From the NCBI GenBank assembly GCA_003508835.1, contig PUFA01000007.1:16515001-16579000 (forward strand): a DNA stretch of 64,000 nt, in the 5' to 3' direction. Below are positions 34,785-46,460 of this stretch, one piece after another. Below the pieces are notes generated by a model. The model was not told the DNA's origin. It ran no database searches and saw only the letters and a program-made list of their open reading frames with translations. Within the stretch, counting starts at the first letter, position 1. Every line of letters starts with the position of its first letter. The position numbers and the translations under genes are program-made. The stretch is from Eonycteris spelaea (taxonomy: Eukaryota > Chordata > Mammalia > Chiroptera > Pteropodidae).

Positions 34785-35060
34785 TTATTGGTTTCTGGTT
34801 TAAACTGTGTCAGTCACCACTATATATCTGTTTCAGCATTTCTTATATTTGTATTTTCCTCTGTCATCAGATTCACAACTAATGACCCAATTCTCTACCT
34901 TAATTAAAGTAGCTATGCCTTGGATTATCCCAAGGCCAGGTCTTTTTCAGGTCAAAACATTTGTGGTGTTGTTTGTAGTAAATGCAAATGTTTTCTATTT
35001 GAAACTTCAGCACAAATTTCCTGAACAGGAGGCCTACTTAAGTTATCTAGAGGTTTATGA

Positions 35061-35333
35061 GGCATGAGGTTCACCTCAGAGTCACTGATACCACTGCATA
35101 CACCTGGTGGCCCAGCAGAATGAAGGTGGACTAGTAGACTGTGGAGAGAGAAAAGTAATGTAAGCTGAGGAAAATATAGGCACGCTGGCCCATACTTTTG
35201 CTCACAAGGAGGAAAGGAGAGCAAGAGACTAGCCCTGCACAGAGGGGTTGGAACTACACATTTGGCTCTCAGTCTCATGATATAGGGAGAAACTGATGGG
35301 CCTCTCTCCATAGGTCTTATATTAGAAGTCTCT
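35061..35333. other. Unassigned GC-richer stretch
   Basis: Balanced sequence overlapped by the minus-strand 119-codon frame at 34952-35311 (CVVPTPLCRASLLLSF and similar). No family recognised. I suspect an old LTR or similar retroelement piece but cannot show it. Confidence 0.35.
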
Positions 35334-35334
35334 T

Positions 35335-35665
35335 TCCATATACTCTTCTGTCACCTCTGTTCTATCTTCCCAATTCTGTATTCCAAACTCTGCAGTTCAA
35401 CCCAAGTTCTGCCCTCTGTCATTATTCATCTAAAGAACTGCTCTTCAATACCAGAACACCTGTTGTAGGGTCATTCTAGTGCTTATCACATTCCATAATT
35501 AGTATTTTTGTCAATTTTTTATTTGTTTGTATTTAACGTCTCTAAATATAAACTCTCTGAATGTGAGAGAGGTTTCATGTTGTGTTTTCTGTTATATTTC
35601 CATTGGCAAGGGTAAGATTCTATCTATAATAGGTATTTTTAAAATGTTAAATGAATGAATAATTG
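35335..35665 (+). repeat. L2 LINE 3' end, forward
   Basis: CTTTCCATATACTCTTCTG, GTGCTTATCACATTCCATAA (the L2 phrase AGCACTTATCACCA), ATATAAACTCTCTGAATGTG (TGTAAGCTCCATGAGGG) and a tail with AATGTTAAATGAATGAATA. The order matches the 3' UTR and its end. Confidence 0.75.
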
Positions 35666-35874
35666 TTCATATGCTCGCTTATTAACCTTCACTTTTATTT
35701 CAATGATTCTATTAAAGATTCTGTGCTTTTAACTTCTAATAACATCTGAAGATTCTTTCAGACTGAGTTCATTGTATGTGATAAATCCAAATCTCCAAAA
35801 ATAATGTCATTCATCTTATCTGTTTCCTCTTTTTTATGTTCTTAAAGCTCTCTCTTTTAATTTTTAAAAGAGTT

Positions 35875-36055
35875 CATAACATGGGCACTGGAGTCAAATT
35901 ACTTGGTATTGGATCTATTATTCCACCACTTACAAGTTAGTGAGCTTGAACAAATTTCTCAAGCTTCCCACACCTCAGTTTCTTATCTTCTTTGTTAATG
36001 TTAACAATAATACCTCACAGGTTTATTCTGAGCATTAAATTAGTTCTGAAATGAT
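35875..36055 (+). repeat. MIR SINE, forward
   Basis: Head and core are both visible: GGGCACTGGAGTCAAATTAC, CCACTTACAAGTTAGTGAGC, CACACCTCAGTTTCTTATCT, ACAATAATACCTCACAGG and TTCTGAGCATTAAATTAG. One of the better preserved MIRs here. Confidence 0.85.
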
Positions 36056-36359
36056 CATGCTCAAAATGACACCCAACTTATAATAAATTCACATTAAGTG
36101 GGAGCATTTTTATCATAAGAAACTAAATTTTGTATGCCCTTAAAAATTCTCAATAGAGAGGGAGAAGGTGAGAGAGTTGGAAAAAGTATATAGATCATTT
36201 TTTTCATGGTAATAGTGTTCTCCTTTGACCCATCGGCCTTCCTCATTTTGGGATGTGTGAAATATCCCTGTGGAATCATAATATTCTTTTATTTTTCTTC
36301 TAGAATAAACATGATTACTTTTTATTTGCAACTATGAGTGTCTGAACGAAATAACAGCA
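36056..36359. other. Unassigned AT-rich DNA
   Basis: Nothing recognised. Two overlapping minus frames (36094-36279, 36140-36331) lack motifs. Confidence 0.45.
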
Positions 36360-36545
36360 ACTGGATTTCATTTAAGGCCCCATCTTTTCAATTTATTATT
36401 CCAACAGTCTACACTATCAGCTTTATTCCCTTACCAACCTCTTCACCTTTAGTCCACATTTGGCTTCTTTATCCATAAAATTAATTATTCTGACAACAGT
36501 GTCATAAATATCTCTCCTAAAAATCCTGGACAGCATCCTTCTTTA
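36360..36545 (+). repeat. Possible L2 fragment
   Basis: C/T-rich run with CCTTACCAACCTCTTCACC and TTTAGTCCACATTTGGCTTC. Weakly like the middle of L2; low confidence. Confidence 0.3.
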
Positions 36546-36730
36546 TTTTAGCAGGAAGATAATGAGTATAGGTTAATGCATGAAACCACTGGAGAACCAG
36601 TAATACAGCTCCAAGGCTGAGAAAGAAATCACAGGACAAGATATACAGTGAGGTCCAGAAATTGAAGTAATGTTGAATTTAACTTACTAGATGTTATTCA
36701 AATGGTTTCCTACTCCACATGTATATGAAA

Positions 36731-36802
36731 GATATATTTCATATATATATATATATATATACATATATATATACATACACATACATACACACACATACAT
36801 AA
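36731..36802. repeat. (AT)n(ACAT)n microsatellite
   Basis: An AT run merging into ATAC/ACAT units, about 70 bases. Confidence 0.95.
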
Positions 36803-37619
36803 TAAGAGTCAAATTAAAGAGCTTCATTGTCTCCCTACAATACTACTGAATTAATTAAAAGGCAAAAGGCAAAAAAAAAAAAAGTTAGGGTACAGAATAA
36901 CACTACTAAGAGACCAAGTTGTAGAATAGAATACAGATATAGGAGACTTCATCCCCAATTCAGCATAGTGACTTTAGCTGGCCCATACTAAAAAGTGGCA
37001 AAGAATATTTTACAAGGAATATGGGGACCTGTGGTACAGCCAACTCCACTATTGTCTGAGAGATAGGAAAACATCAGCATCTCCTCTCAGAAGTGAATGC
37101 TTTGGATTTGGAGAACAAGATGAGCCAAGCACCATTGTACAAGAGGAAAAAAGGCACACACGAGAAAAATTGGTGACTACAAACAAAATCAGTATGCTGA
37201 ATAGCAACATTAAGATGAGAAAAAGGATCAGGATAAGAGTGTCCTTGTAGTGGGTTGTTGGGCCTGAACTAAATGTAATATTTTATTGTTTTAGCTGTGA
37301 GTCTTTTCTTTCCTTATACTTATTCTTTCATCCTGGTACAGCCTGTCGGTTGCTATTTTTCTCTTTCCTTTTGCCTAATGATGCTTCCTGGACTTTTTTT
37401 CTTTGTTTTTCTTTTTTCACCTTCCATTAGAACAGATGATTTTTGAGTCCCAGGCCAGAGTCATTTACTCTTCTCCCTCATGAAAATCAGCCTTCTCTTG
37501 CTTCAAGCATTACCCCTTAAGAATGACTACCACACAAATTTCTGACTCTGATGAATTTCTGACTCTAATTGTGTTTGGTATATTGTTAAGAATCTATTTC
37601 TTGCACAACAATGAAATAT
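36803..37619. other. Unassigned DNA
   Basis: Poly-A at 36872-36884, then balanced purine-rich sequence to 37220. A near-duplicate of AATTTCTGACTCT occurs at 37538 and 37555. No gene recognised. Confidence 0.45.
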
Positions 37620-38010
37620 GTCTGATTGTTCTCTCTTATAGTCATTCCCCATTTTCCCATTTCTGCTAATGGCCATATTAGTCTCTTTCTTTTAAGTCAT
37701 AATCCCTTGACTCAGTCACCTTACTTTTTTTTCTACTTCACTTGCTACTTGTGGTCAATTACACCAAATCATCTTTTAGATAATTTCTCAAATTTATCTC
37801 TTCCTCTCCATTTTCTTCACTGTTTCATAAGCTGTCTTCAAATCTGAAATGTCTTCTCCTTTTCTGAACCCAATAAATTCTTGAAATTTTAGTTCATACT
37901 CCATCCTTATTAAGTATCTTTCTAACCTACCTCCTAATATGTCTTCACTTCTTCTAATTGCTTTTGACTTATTGATCTTATTTTTAACTTGTTATTCATG
38001 TGTGTGATCT
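37620..38010 (+). repeat. L2 LINE piece, forward
   Basis: CATTTCTGCTAATGGCCATA (L2: CAGTAAATGGCACCACCAT), CTGTTTCATAAGCTGTCTTC and a pyrimidine-rich frame-like stretch match the L2 ORF2 end in order. The plus frame at 37626-37847 is a chance opening in it. Diverged. Confidence 0.55.
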
Positions 38011-38234
38011 TGTTGCTTTTCACACATTGTATGTCAAAAAGAGTGAAAACTTTTTTTGTGGGTAGATTTTTTATTTATTTTGTTCGTATTTCTCTTTATA
38101 TTGACTAATAGATTTCAAAAAATTACAGTACTTCAGTGATTTTAAAATAAGAAAACAGGCAAAGATTTATTTAGGGTCACTAATCTCAATATAAAAAATA
38201 TTCAAACTCACTTGTTCATTTAGTCATTAATATA

Positions 38235-38500
38235 TATATAAAATATTCATCCATTTGATAAACATTTAATGATTTTTCATTTTTGAAAAATAATCCTTAC
38301 CTTGAACACCTGCTATGTATCATGTACTGATGATGGCATACTGGGTGTTGAAAAAATAAATAAATAAGGCATAGATTCTGACCACATGATTTGCAATATC
38401 CAGTAAGGAAAACAGTAATTAGAAAAAATGATTTATACTGTCACCATAATTAATATAATACAGTTAACAACAGAATGTTCTGTGAAGGATGCATAGGAAA
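38235..38500 (-). repeat. L2 LINE 3' end, reverse
   Basis: GAACACCTGCTATGTATCATG, then TACTGATGATGGCATACTGG and GATTCTGACCACATGATTTG. This is the reverse complement of the L2 tail phrase with GCCTGGCACATAGTAGGTGC. Confidence 0.6.
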
Positions 38501-40766
38501 ACTACTGAAACTTCTGATAAACATTTTACAAACTTTGATAATGGCTAATTAAAATAATATTAATAAAATTTATTACCATTTTTATTATAAAATATATGGA
38601 TAACTGTAGATATCATATCTGTCAGTAATTGATACCAATACATAATTGTTTTAATATGTATTTGTATTGTTATCATATGTGTATTGAAGAAAGCTTTGCT
38701 TTCTATGTAGATAATTTAAAATTCAAACAATTATAAATCAGAGCATTGAATCATCTATTTTACTATAAATATTTAACAATTTTACTATTATTACTTTTCA
38801 AAGTTTTTATTAAACTGCTTGTATTAAATTTAATAATCAGTTGAATCAATTTATTTTCCATTAGAGAATTTTGCTAATAAATTATAGAAATTTTTGAGTT
38901 GAAAAACGATAGGATTTGAATCTAATGTTACCTTTGATTTTTTCTAAGTAACACCACATTAATTATAATGATTCTTTACATCTCGGATTTTGCGCTTATC
39001 TGTTAACTTTCACTGAAGCAGCTAAAGGAAATCGAGGCATGTTTATGTTTTGACTCCAATAATGATGAAATTCCAAGAAGCTCTAAATAAATGAAACTGA
39101 TTACATTTTTCATTTTTGATAGAGCCAATTTGCAGAACATTTTTGCCCATCATTTATCCTTTTAGACTCAATCTCTTTTTAAAATTCTTTTATTTTATGG
39201 GTTCTAGTATCCATGTCATGGTTTCTGAAGAGTCATCCTCCTTAAAAAATCAGTAAAATTGTTTTCTTTTACTCATTTATATTCATCATGTGTGCTTCTA
39301 ATGTTAAGTAAAACAAGTGGCATCTTTTGATCTTCATTATCTTTTTCTTTTGTTATACTCTTGTCAAAGGTTGTGTTAAAGAAAATGTAATGTATCCTAT
39401 GTAAACGTTGCTCCTATGATGTCTCAATAAAGAAGAAAAAATAAAGATTTGTAAAATATATATATATCTAATTACAAACAATGAAATTACCTAGACAGAA
39501 TAGTATTCTTAAAATATAAAAGTAATTATCTTGAACATATAAAAAAGACTCTTAAGGTAAAAGTGACTCAACCTTGTTCTCTTGTGTATATTATGCTGAA
39601 TTTAACTACTGTCATCCTCATCTTGAAAATTTCCTCCCTTTTTCTTTTTCTTTAATTGGTGAGTGTTAATTAATCAGAACATAAGAAACTATGCAACTCA
39701 AGTCCAAGTTTTCCTTTATTTGATGAATCTTAAAGATGTTGAGTTTCATTTTATTTGTTGGTGAACTAATTATGTTCACCAATAGAGATCATCTAGCTAC
39801 ACATACCCTTATATCTAAAAATGAATTGTTTGAAGAAATACCGGAGAAGATCCTTCCTTTGAGCAGAACTTTATAGAAATTAAATGTACTTTGAACCCAC
39901 TGAAAGACACGTAATTTGTTTTCCAAAATATCAGATGAATTTATTATTGGGTAGTTTTATTTTTGTTGTGTTTCATAACTAGGGCCACAGGTCAAGAGTA
40001 CAGTAAAATTTTACTTTATTCTTAAATGAGAATCCAGCAAAATGGAAGTGTTTGGTTGAATGTCATTTTAAGTATATCTTTCTGGAGATACAATGCTCTA
40101 TTAAAAATAAGTATCACTATCTGAAAGACACAGTTTTAGTTGCAAAACTTGTTTTTTGATATAAGAAAAATGAAAAAAAGGACATAATATTACAATTAAA
40201 AAAACTAAAATAAGAATGTTAAGATTTTACATGCAAATAGATATATCTGTTTTCTACATATTCTTTTTTAGTTTGGAGCTGCTATTTCTCTGAACAAGTG
40301 ATTGTCAAGCAAGGAAAATAATTAAAAGGATATTCTACAACTTAAAAAGCAAATTTAATTGCATTTTCGCTGTAGTAGTTTTATGAATGTTGTATATATC
40401 ATCTTAAAATATAATTGAACACAGAAAAATGGTCTTTATGACTAAATTATAACTAGAAAAATTGGCAGATGATTACATTATAACAAAATTAAAACATTGA
40501 AAACCATTTCTCCCCTTCTACACAATGACATTCATAATTTTAGCTGAAAGTACAATGTCCTTTATGTCAGATGACTTTCTGCTACTTAATTTGCAAACAA
40601 TTTAACTGGAAGAATTTAAAGAATAAATAACTAGAATTAAAAGTTTAAGAAAGTTTTTTTCACATGATGTGTCAATAGATGGATCATTTGCAGCATTAAG
40701 GTAAATCCTCCTTTGGCAAAAGAGATTTGATAATATCTTCAGAAACTTCTAAACATATTGTAGTTA
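38501..40766. other. Unassigned repeat-poor, very AT-rich DNA
   Basis: About 2.3 kb with no recognised transposon, microsatellite (except a short TA run at 39455) or frame. It has long AT-rich words and few CpGs. Could hold unique or conserved non-coding sequence; I cannot tell. Confidence 0.45.
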
Positions 40767-41292
40767 ATATATTAATTTCCTATTGTCACTATAACAAATT
40801 ACCACAAATTTAATGGCTTAAAATGCAAATAATTATCCTATAATCATGGAGGTCAGAAATATTAACTGGGTTTCAGTAGGCTAAAATCACAGTGTTGCAC
40901 GCTGTGTTCCTTCTGGAAGTTCTTGGGGAAAATTCATTCCTCTGCCTTTTGTGGGTCCAAAAGTCACCCATAGTCCTTCACTCCTGGCCCCTTTCTTCAT
41001 CTTCAGTGCCAGTAGTATATGTAGTATCTTCAGTTCTCACTCTGACATTCCTTCTATCATCACATTTTCTTCTCTGACTGACTCCTCTGCTTCTTTTTTT
41101 TTTTTTTTCCTTAAGATCCTTCTGATTACATTAGGTTCACCTGGATAATTTAGGATAATCTCCCCATCTCAAGATCCTTAATTTAACTACATATGCGAAG
41201 ACGCTTCGTCATATAAATTAATATATTCACAGATTCTGGGGATTTCAGGAGATGGACATCTTTATGGGTCCATCATTTTCCTGCCTAGTACA
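40767..41292 (-). mobile_element. MaLR-type (MLT-like) LTR, reverse, near full length
   Basis: On plus the order is ATTAATTTCCTATTGTCACT, AACAAATTACCACAAATTTA, ATGGCTTAAAATGCAAATAA, GGAGGTCAGAAATATTAAC, GTTCCTTCTGGAAGTTCTTG, CCCTTTCTTCATCTTCAGTG, CTGATTACATTAGGTTCACC, GGATAATCTCCCCATCTCAA, GGACATCTTTATGGGTCC and CCTGCCTAGTACA. It is the reverse complement of an LTR of ~500 bp. A T-run at 41095-41108 has expanded inside it. The frames at 40892-41077 and 40951-41148 are antisense accidents. Confidence 0.9.
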
Positions 41293-41431
41293 GTTTAAGA
41301 AGAATCCTTGTCTATTTTATTTACTTAATTTTATTTTATGGCAATGCAATGATAAAGTATGATGAAAGGGAATATTGTCCTTTAGATTGTCATTCTTGTA
41401 TTCCTCAGCTGGTGACTGCCATAGAATTATG

Positions 41432-41513
41432 AATTTTAGTGCTATTTAAATGTTCATGTAAATTTTCAGACAAATTTTAGTGGCTATTTTAATGCCCTTG
41501 TAAATTTTCAGAC
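41432..41513. repeat. 41-bp tandem duplication
   Basis: Copies at 41432-41472 and 41473-41513 both run AATTTTAGTG...GTAAATTTTCAGAC, with a handful of substitutions and one indel. Confidence 0.85.
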
Positions 41514-41574
41514 TAAGACAAGGAAAAGAAATAAGATATTATCATATTAAAAAAACAATTAATTATTAGCACTA

Positions 41575-41760
41575 GTATTATTTTAAATAGCTGAAAGAAC
41601 TGGTAAGTATTGTTTTAAATATTTTAAACATTTTTCCATTATTTTCCCCATTTTACTGATGGTAAAATTGAGGCTTTGTAAGATTAAAGAACTTACTCGA
41701 AAACCATACAGCTACTAAGTGTAGACCTCTGTCTACTAAACGTGAGTTTTGAATGACTGC
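41575..41760 (-). repeat. MIR SINE, reverse
   Basis: TTCCCCATTTTACTGATGGT, AAAATTGAGGCTTTGTAAGA, TTAAAGAACTTACTCGAAAA and CCATACAGCTACTAAGTG. The classic reversed MIR core (CCCCATTTTACAGATGAGGAAACTGAGG). Confidence 0.85.
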
Positions 41761-42427
41761 AGCATACTCTGTTAACTTGATTTATATCTTCCCTCTGAAT
41801 TTATGACATGAGTGAGAAACCTTATCACCTTTGTAATTATGTAGTATATGGTGAGTCGATACATTTGCTGATCTTATCCATTTTGAAATGTTAAACAAAT
41901 GCCTTAAAGCCTTATTACATTTGAACACATGGATCTCCAAAACTGATGTTAAATTAAATGAGGAGGAGTTGCTCTTTTTAAATTTTATGCTTATGATTAT
42001 TTTTCTAACAAGCTTATCCTACCTGATAAGACAGAAGTGTATGAAATATGTTAATTTGAGAGTAGAAAAGATGGACTTCCAAATTTTACTATTTCCTGGT
42101 CGTTTTAGGTAAATTAAGATATTTCTAGGCTTCATTTTCCTCCTTGATACATAGTGATAAATAATACTTGTTTTAGAATGTGTTGCTCTTTATAAACTGT
42201 ATAGTAGATAGTAGCAAGTAGTATCCTATTTTCAAGATGATGAGCTGGGCCATTAATTCTATCCATTCTCCATCCTTAAAAATTATTGATAAGGTAAACA
42301 ATAATTAAATGTAGCAGAAAAGTAACTGTAGCAGTGCTGGAAATAGAAAAGTTAAGTACATGAAGTTATCCTGTAAATAGTTTAAAGATGACATTAAGGA
42401 AAAGAGGTGAATACCAACCAGTTAAGA
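41761..42427. other. Unassigned DNA
   Basis: No repeat recognised. The 74-codon plus frame at 41888-42112 has no motif. Confidence 0.45.
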
Positions 42428-42660
42428 AACAATGACTAATATTGATTGAGCGCTATCTGTATTAGGCACATTCTAAATTCTTTGCTTGAACTATCCCATT
42501 TAATCCTTAAAGCTCCAATGTAATTTTCATATCACCATTTTATGTATGAGGAAATTGAGGCAAAAAGCAGTAACTTATGAAAAAACAGTTACTAAGAGAC
42601 AGCACTGAGAGTTTTAACCCAGGAAGATTGGCTTCAGAGGCCATGATTTTAGTTGCTCCT
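42428..42660 (-). repeat. MIR SINE, reverse, nearly complete
   Basis: ATTGATTGAGCGCTATCTGT, CATTTAATCCTTAAAGCTCC, CACCATTTTATGTATGAGGA, AATTGAGGCAAAAAGCAGTA, GAGTTTTAACCCAGGAAGAT and CCATGATTTTAGTTGCTC. It spans tail to tRNA-like head in reverse. Confidence 0.88.
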
Positions 42661-43814
42661 CTCTCACTTCCTCACTGGCATCGGAGTGGTCCTGTTGGGT
42701 GATAAATGGACAGTATTACCATCTGAGCTTCAGAAAACCTTGATAATCAGAGAAACATAGGTGAGGAATAAAGGTGTGTCTTAGGAAAATTGTGGAGATG
42801 AGGGCTGTGCCAAACACAAAAATTTGTGGGCTATATCAGTGCCCAGCCTACACTGGACATTCTCAGCATCAGGGCTCATTTTTAAGATTGATTGAACCCA
42901 AACTCTTTGCTAAGTTAAGTAGGAAATTGGCTGGGAAGAAAGGCCTTGTGTAGAGTGTGTAGAAAGATACGAGGAATGAGAATAGAAAAAAAAAAAAGAG
43001 GAAATTTCATGAAACAGATGTTTATTTTCTTCTACTCAAACACATCTCTCACCATGTTAACTGATATAATTTTTTAATGTATGGCATGAGTTTTAGTAGC
43101 AAGTAAGGTATTTATGTAAGGACAGATTCATAGACATGCATCTCATAGGGCTCTCTACATTCTGAAGAGCCTGACAGTGGGTTAAGGCTCTGTGGTTCTC
43201 ATTGTGTTCTTTTTTACCATTCAATTTGTATTTTGTAAGTGAAATGAGGTGGGGCAATAGATTATGCAGGTGAACAGAAGAAATCTGTGCAATGTGTGTC
43301 CGCTAGCATTCTCTCCAGCCCCATTCACATAACATTCACAATGCCCCATGAGTCCAGAAATATGGTGGGTGCATAGGGTTTATCAGGACTCAAATGAGTC
43401 CAAGGTAAGTGTGTTTGTATCTCTTAGTGAGTGAGCTAACTCCTCCAAGAGGCTATGCTTCATGTTATAACACAACTTGCTAGAAATGCAGTAAGAAGGC
43501 AATGGCATTCTGAGAATCACAAACAACAAAGGGACCCTATCATGTTCTTTCTTATTTGTGTTATGTTCCTGTCTTAGCCGATCATATACTCTGAAAATAT
43601 GACAAAGGAAAGGGAAACATAGATCAATCCATAGTTCCTTATCCTTTCAGTCCTTCCTTACTCATCAGTAAGGCAGAGGTGAATATGTTAGTGGAATGTA
43701 TCTGTATCAAGTGAAATAAAAACTGAGTTACTTTTGTACAGTGTTTCCATTGTTTGGTAAAAAAAAAAAAAAAACCAGTATGTGTCAATTAGAGAGATCA
43801 CTAAAAAAGAGAAA
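42661..43814. other. Unassigned DNA
   Basis: Balanced composition at 42660-42960 and 43130-43560, with no signature I recognise. An A16 run lies at 43759-43774. No gene is visible. Confidence 0.45.
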
Positions 43815-44145
43815 ACCTTTATATTTTTGCACCTTTAATGAAAGTTTTTCTTTTGCACGTTGAACAATTTATTTTGCACGAAGGCCCCATTAATTATGTA
43901 AGTGGCTTTACGTTCAGGAAATGCTGAATCCAGGCCCAACGATCTCAGGAGAATACCTACTCTAATAGGTGATTCCATGGTCATTCCATTATAATGAGTA
44001 TTCAACACAAGGAATTCTGAATGAAAGAAAATTCTGCATCTATAGCCATTCTCATGGAGAAAACAAAGCGGACATTTGTAGTCATGGGATTCAAACAGGA
44101 GCAGGATTGGGAGCGTGAGCAGTGAAAGGAACAGGGACAAAGGGG
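43815..44145 (-). other. Open stretch of unknown origin, possibly an old repeat
   Basis: The minus strand is open for 101 codons (43835-44140). It starts with a hydrophobic run (MSLFLSLLTLPILLLF), then CPLCFLHENGYRCR, SPIRVGILLRSLGLDS and INGAFVQNKLFNVQ. The DNA for the last part (CATAATTAATGGGGCCTTCG and GTGCAAAATAAA) recalls a mammalian interspersed repeat with ATTAATGGGGCCC and GTGCAAAATG, which I cannot name. A short secreted or membrane peptide gene is imaginable, but without homology, promoter or splice context I do not call one. Confidence 0.35.
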
Positions 44146-44439
44146 CTTTCCAGCCACCGAGTTATTTAACAAGTTTTTGTTGTTTGGTTAAACTTATTAA
44201 AATGATCATCTCTTTCAAATCTATATCTATCGACATCTATGCCAATCTCTATATAATGGGAGAAGAACACCAGTTTTAGTGATATGGAATTTCATTGAAT
44301 TAATTCCTTACATTGCTTACAACAAAGTTAGTGTTCAATAAATTTTAGTTACCTTCCTTTACTTACTCTAAAAATATCTCTAAGTAAGGATCATTTTTAT
44401 CTTCATTTTAAATGATAAAGTCGAGCAATTAAAAGAAAT
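44146..44439. other. Unassigned AT-rich DNA
   Basis: No clear feature is visible. A weak reversed-MIR-like phrase lies at 44395-44430. Confidence 0.4.
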
Positions 44440-45560
44440 GTTCTACATGCTGCCAGAACTATCTAATCTTCCTACATCTGAATCTGCACCCTGTGCCTCA
44501 CCTTCTGCTTCTGTGGATAGTCTCCTTTTTATCTTTCCATTTATTCAAAAGCTTTATTTTAAAAATAATTCTCTTTCTTCTTCTTATATTAACTGTTTTC
44601 TCCTTTTTACCAGATCATTTCTATCACCAAATTGTTAATCTCTAAGATTATTCATTTTATAAAAACAAAAACAAATAAGAACAATTGTTAAGAGCAATAA
44701 CAACCACAGATCCTTCATTTAACCTCACACCACCCTCCAGTTATTACCCCATAAACTCTTTTTATATCTATAGCATAAGTTGTCTACATGTATAGGACAG
44801 TTGTCTGCAAGTGCTTCATCCACTTTTACTTTTCAGGTTGATCTTGAATACACTGTAATCTCACTCATGTCTCCACCATTCTACTAAAAGAGCTCTTATA
44901 AGGGCTATCGATTACCTCCAAGGTGTGTATTCAATCTTCATTTTTCTAAACTTGTCATCAGCACTTGACAGAAGGGACCATTTTCTCATATCGATATTTT
45001 TTCTTTGCTTGACTTCTTAGTTTTCCTCCTATCTCTTTGTCTGCTTTTTCTCAGCCAACTTTATAGGTTCAAACCTCAGTTTGCTGGAAGGCCTGAGAGC
45101 TCAATCCTCAGAACACTTGTTTTCTATATATCGTTTATTGCCTAGATAATCCATCTAGTCTGCTCATTGTCTTTAAAGATTATCTTTATGTTTGTAACTC
45201 TCAGTTTTCATCTACAGGCTTATCCTTTATCCTGACCTACAGAATAATATATATACTGCTGACTTGATCCTGTGTTTAGATGTCTACTATTTACCTCAAA
45301 TGTGACGTGCACAAAATCTCTTGATTCATGCTCACCCAATGTGTGGATCTCCTGTTCTTACTTATCTCAATGAATGATCTTCCATAGCACATACCCAATT
45401 CATATGCAAAGCCTGCTGACTCTAGCTTCATAATATGACCCATAGCTAACCATTACTCTCTTATTTCAGCATTTGTGTTAAGTCCAATCACCCATAATTA
45501 CCTGTCTTGACTATGGCAAGATATATGGTAGGTCATCCTGCTCTACTTGTGGCAGTTGGA
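44440..45560 (+). repeat. L2 LINE ORF region, forward
   Basis: Over 1 kb follows L2. Landmarks are TCTCACTCATGTCTCCACC, AGGGCTATCGATTACCTCCA, CATCAGCACTTGACAGAAGG, CTTGACTTCTTAGTTTTCCTCC, TGTCTGCTTTTTCTCAGCC, GAGAGCTCAATCCTCAGAAC, TGTCTACTATTTACCTCAAA, AATCTCTTGATTCATGCTC and CTGCTGACTCTAGCTTC. This is the reverse-transcriptase ORF part, upstream of what the 5960-6860 copy preserves. It is riddled with stops. Edges before 44800 are uncertain. Confidence 0.75.
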
Positions 45561-45589
45561 CAGCTTCCCTCTAATTATGCTGCACTGCT

Positions 45590-46335
45590 GTGAATAGGTG
45601 AAGGGACAGAGGGGAGCAGAGTGCTACATAATTTCTTACTGTTTTGGGTGTCATTTTTTTCTTTTTTCTTTTCTGTTCATTATATGTTACATTTTTCATT
45701 AATAGATAGGTTTTCTTCTGTAAGGTGTAGTTTTTTCTTGATTAGGCGTTTGCTTGGTTGCTTCAGCTTCTAAACTGGTTTCTAGACTTCTCACAATGCT
45801 ATTTTGGTCCTTATGTCATTGTTAATTTGGTGTCTCCATGGAGGAATGAGGGCCTGGAGCTTGGTAATTTGCCATATTGATGATGCCACTTGTCAGGGTT
45901 TTGTTTTGTTTGTTTTTTTTTTAGCCATTCTAATAAAAGCATAGTGGTATCTTGTTTTTGTTTTAATTAGCAATTCTCTAGTGACAAGAGATGTTGAGCA
46001 TCTTTCACAGGATTATTTGTCTTATGTATATCTTCTTTCAGAAGGGCCTTTTCAGATCTTTCGTCCAGTTTTTAATTGGTTTGTTTTCCTATTTTTGAGT
46101 TTTAAGAGCACTTCTATAAAATTGCTTTATCATGTTTTTTTGCAATATTTTATCCCAATGTGTTTCTTGTATTTGTATTCTTTTTTCAGTGTCTTTCACA
46201 TACATTTTTAATTTTGATAAAGTCCAATTTATAATTTTTTTTTAAATTAGTGAGTTATGCTTTTTGTGTTCCCTGATTCCTTTAATTCTCAATTTATTAT
46301 CTCTTGTAATGCTAGATAGATAATTGTTATTTGGC
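45590..46335 (-). mobile_element. Old L1 ORF2 fragment, reverse
   Basis: From 45830 on, the L1 wording is clear: GGAATGAGGGCCTGGAGCTT, TAGCCATTCTAATAAAAGCA, TTTTAATTAGCAATTCTCTA, GAGATGTTGAGCATCTTTC, ATGTATATCTTCTTTCAGAA and CCAGTTTTTAATTGGTTTG. It is the antisense of the ORF2 3' region. The part before 45830 is assigned by continuity only. The plus frame at 45981-46211 is antisense and not coding. Confidence 0.7.
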
Positions 46336-46339
46336 TTTT

Positions 46340-46460
46340 TCCCTTATTAAAATGTAAACTCCTTGAGAGTAGGTACATTGTTCTGTTTATACTATGTTCC
46401 TACATCTAGACTACAATGTCACATAGGTGTATCCAATAAACAGCAGATGAATACTTTAAT
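46340..46460 (+). repeat. L2 3' end, forward
   Basis: AAAATGTAAACTCCTTGAGAG, GTAGGTACATTGTTCTGTTT and CACATAGGTGTATCCAATAA. L2 3' UTR in the right order. Confidence 0.75.

Larger units (their letters stand above)
33286..35060. other. Unassigned AT-rich DNA
   Basis: No gene recognised. Contains a G-run cluster at 34064-34096 and a 14-bp tandem duplication at 34757-34784, both listed. Frames at 33667-33867 and 34807-35067 lack motifs. Confidence 0.45.

Noticed and set aside
40892..41148. Two overlapping serine/leucine-rich plus frames
   Set aside because: They lie wholly within a reversed MaLR LTR.
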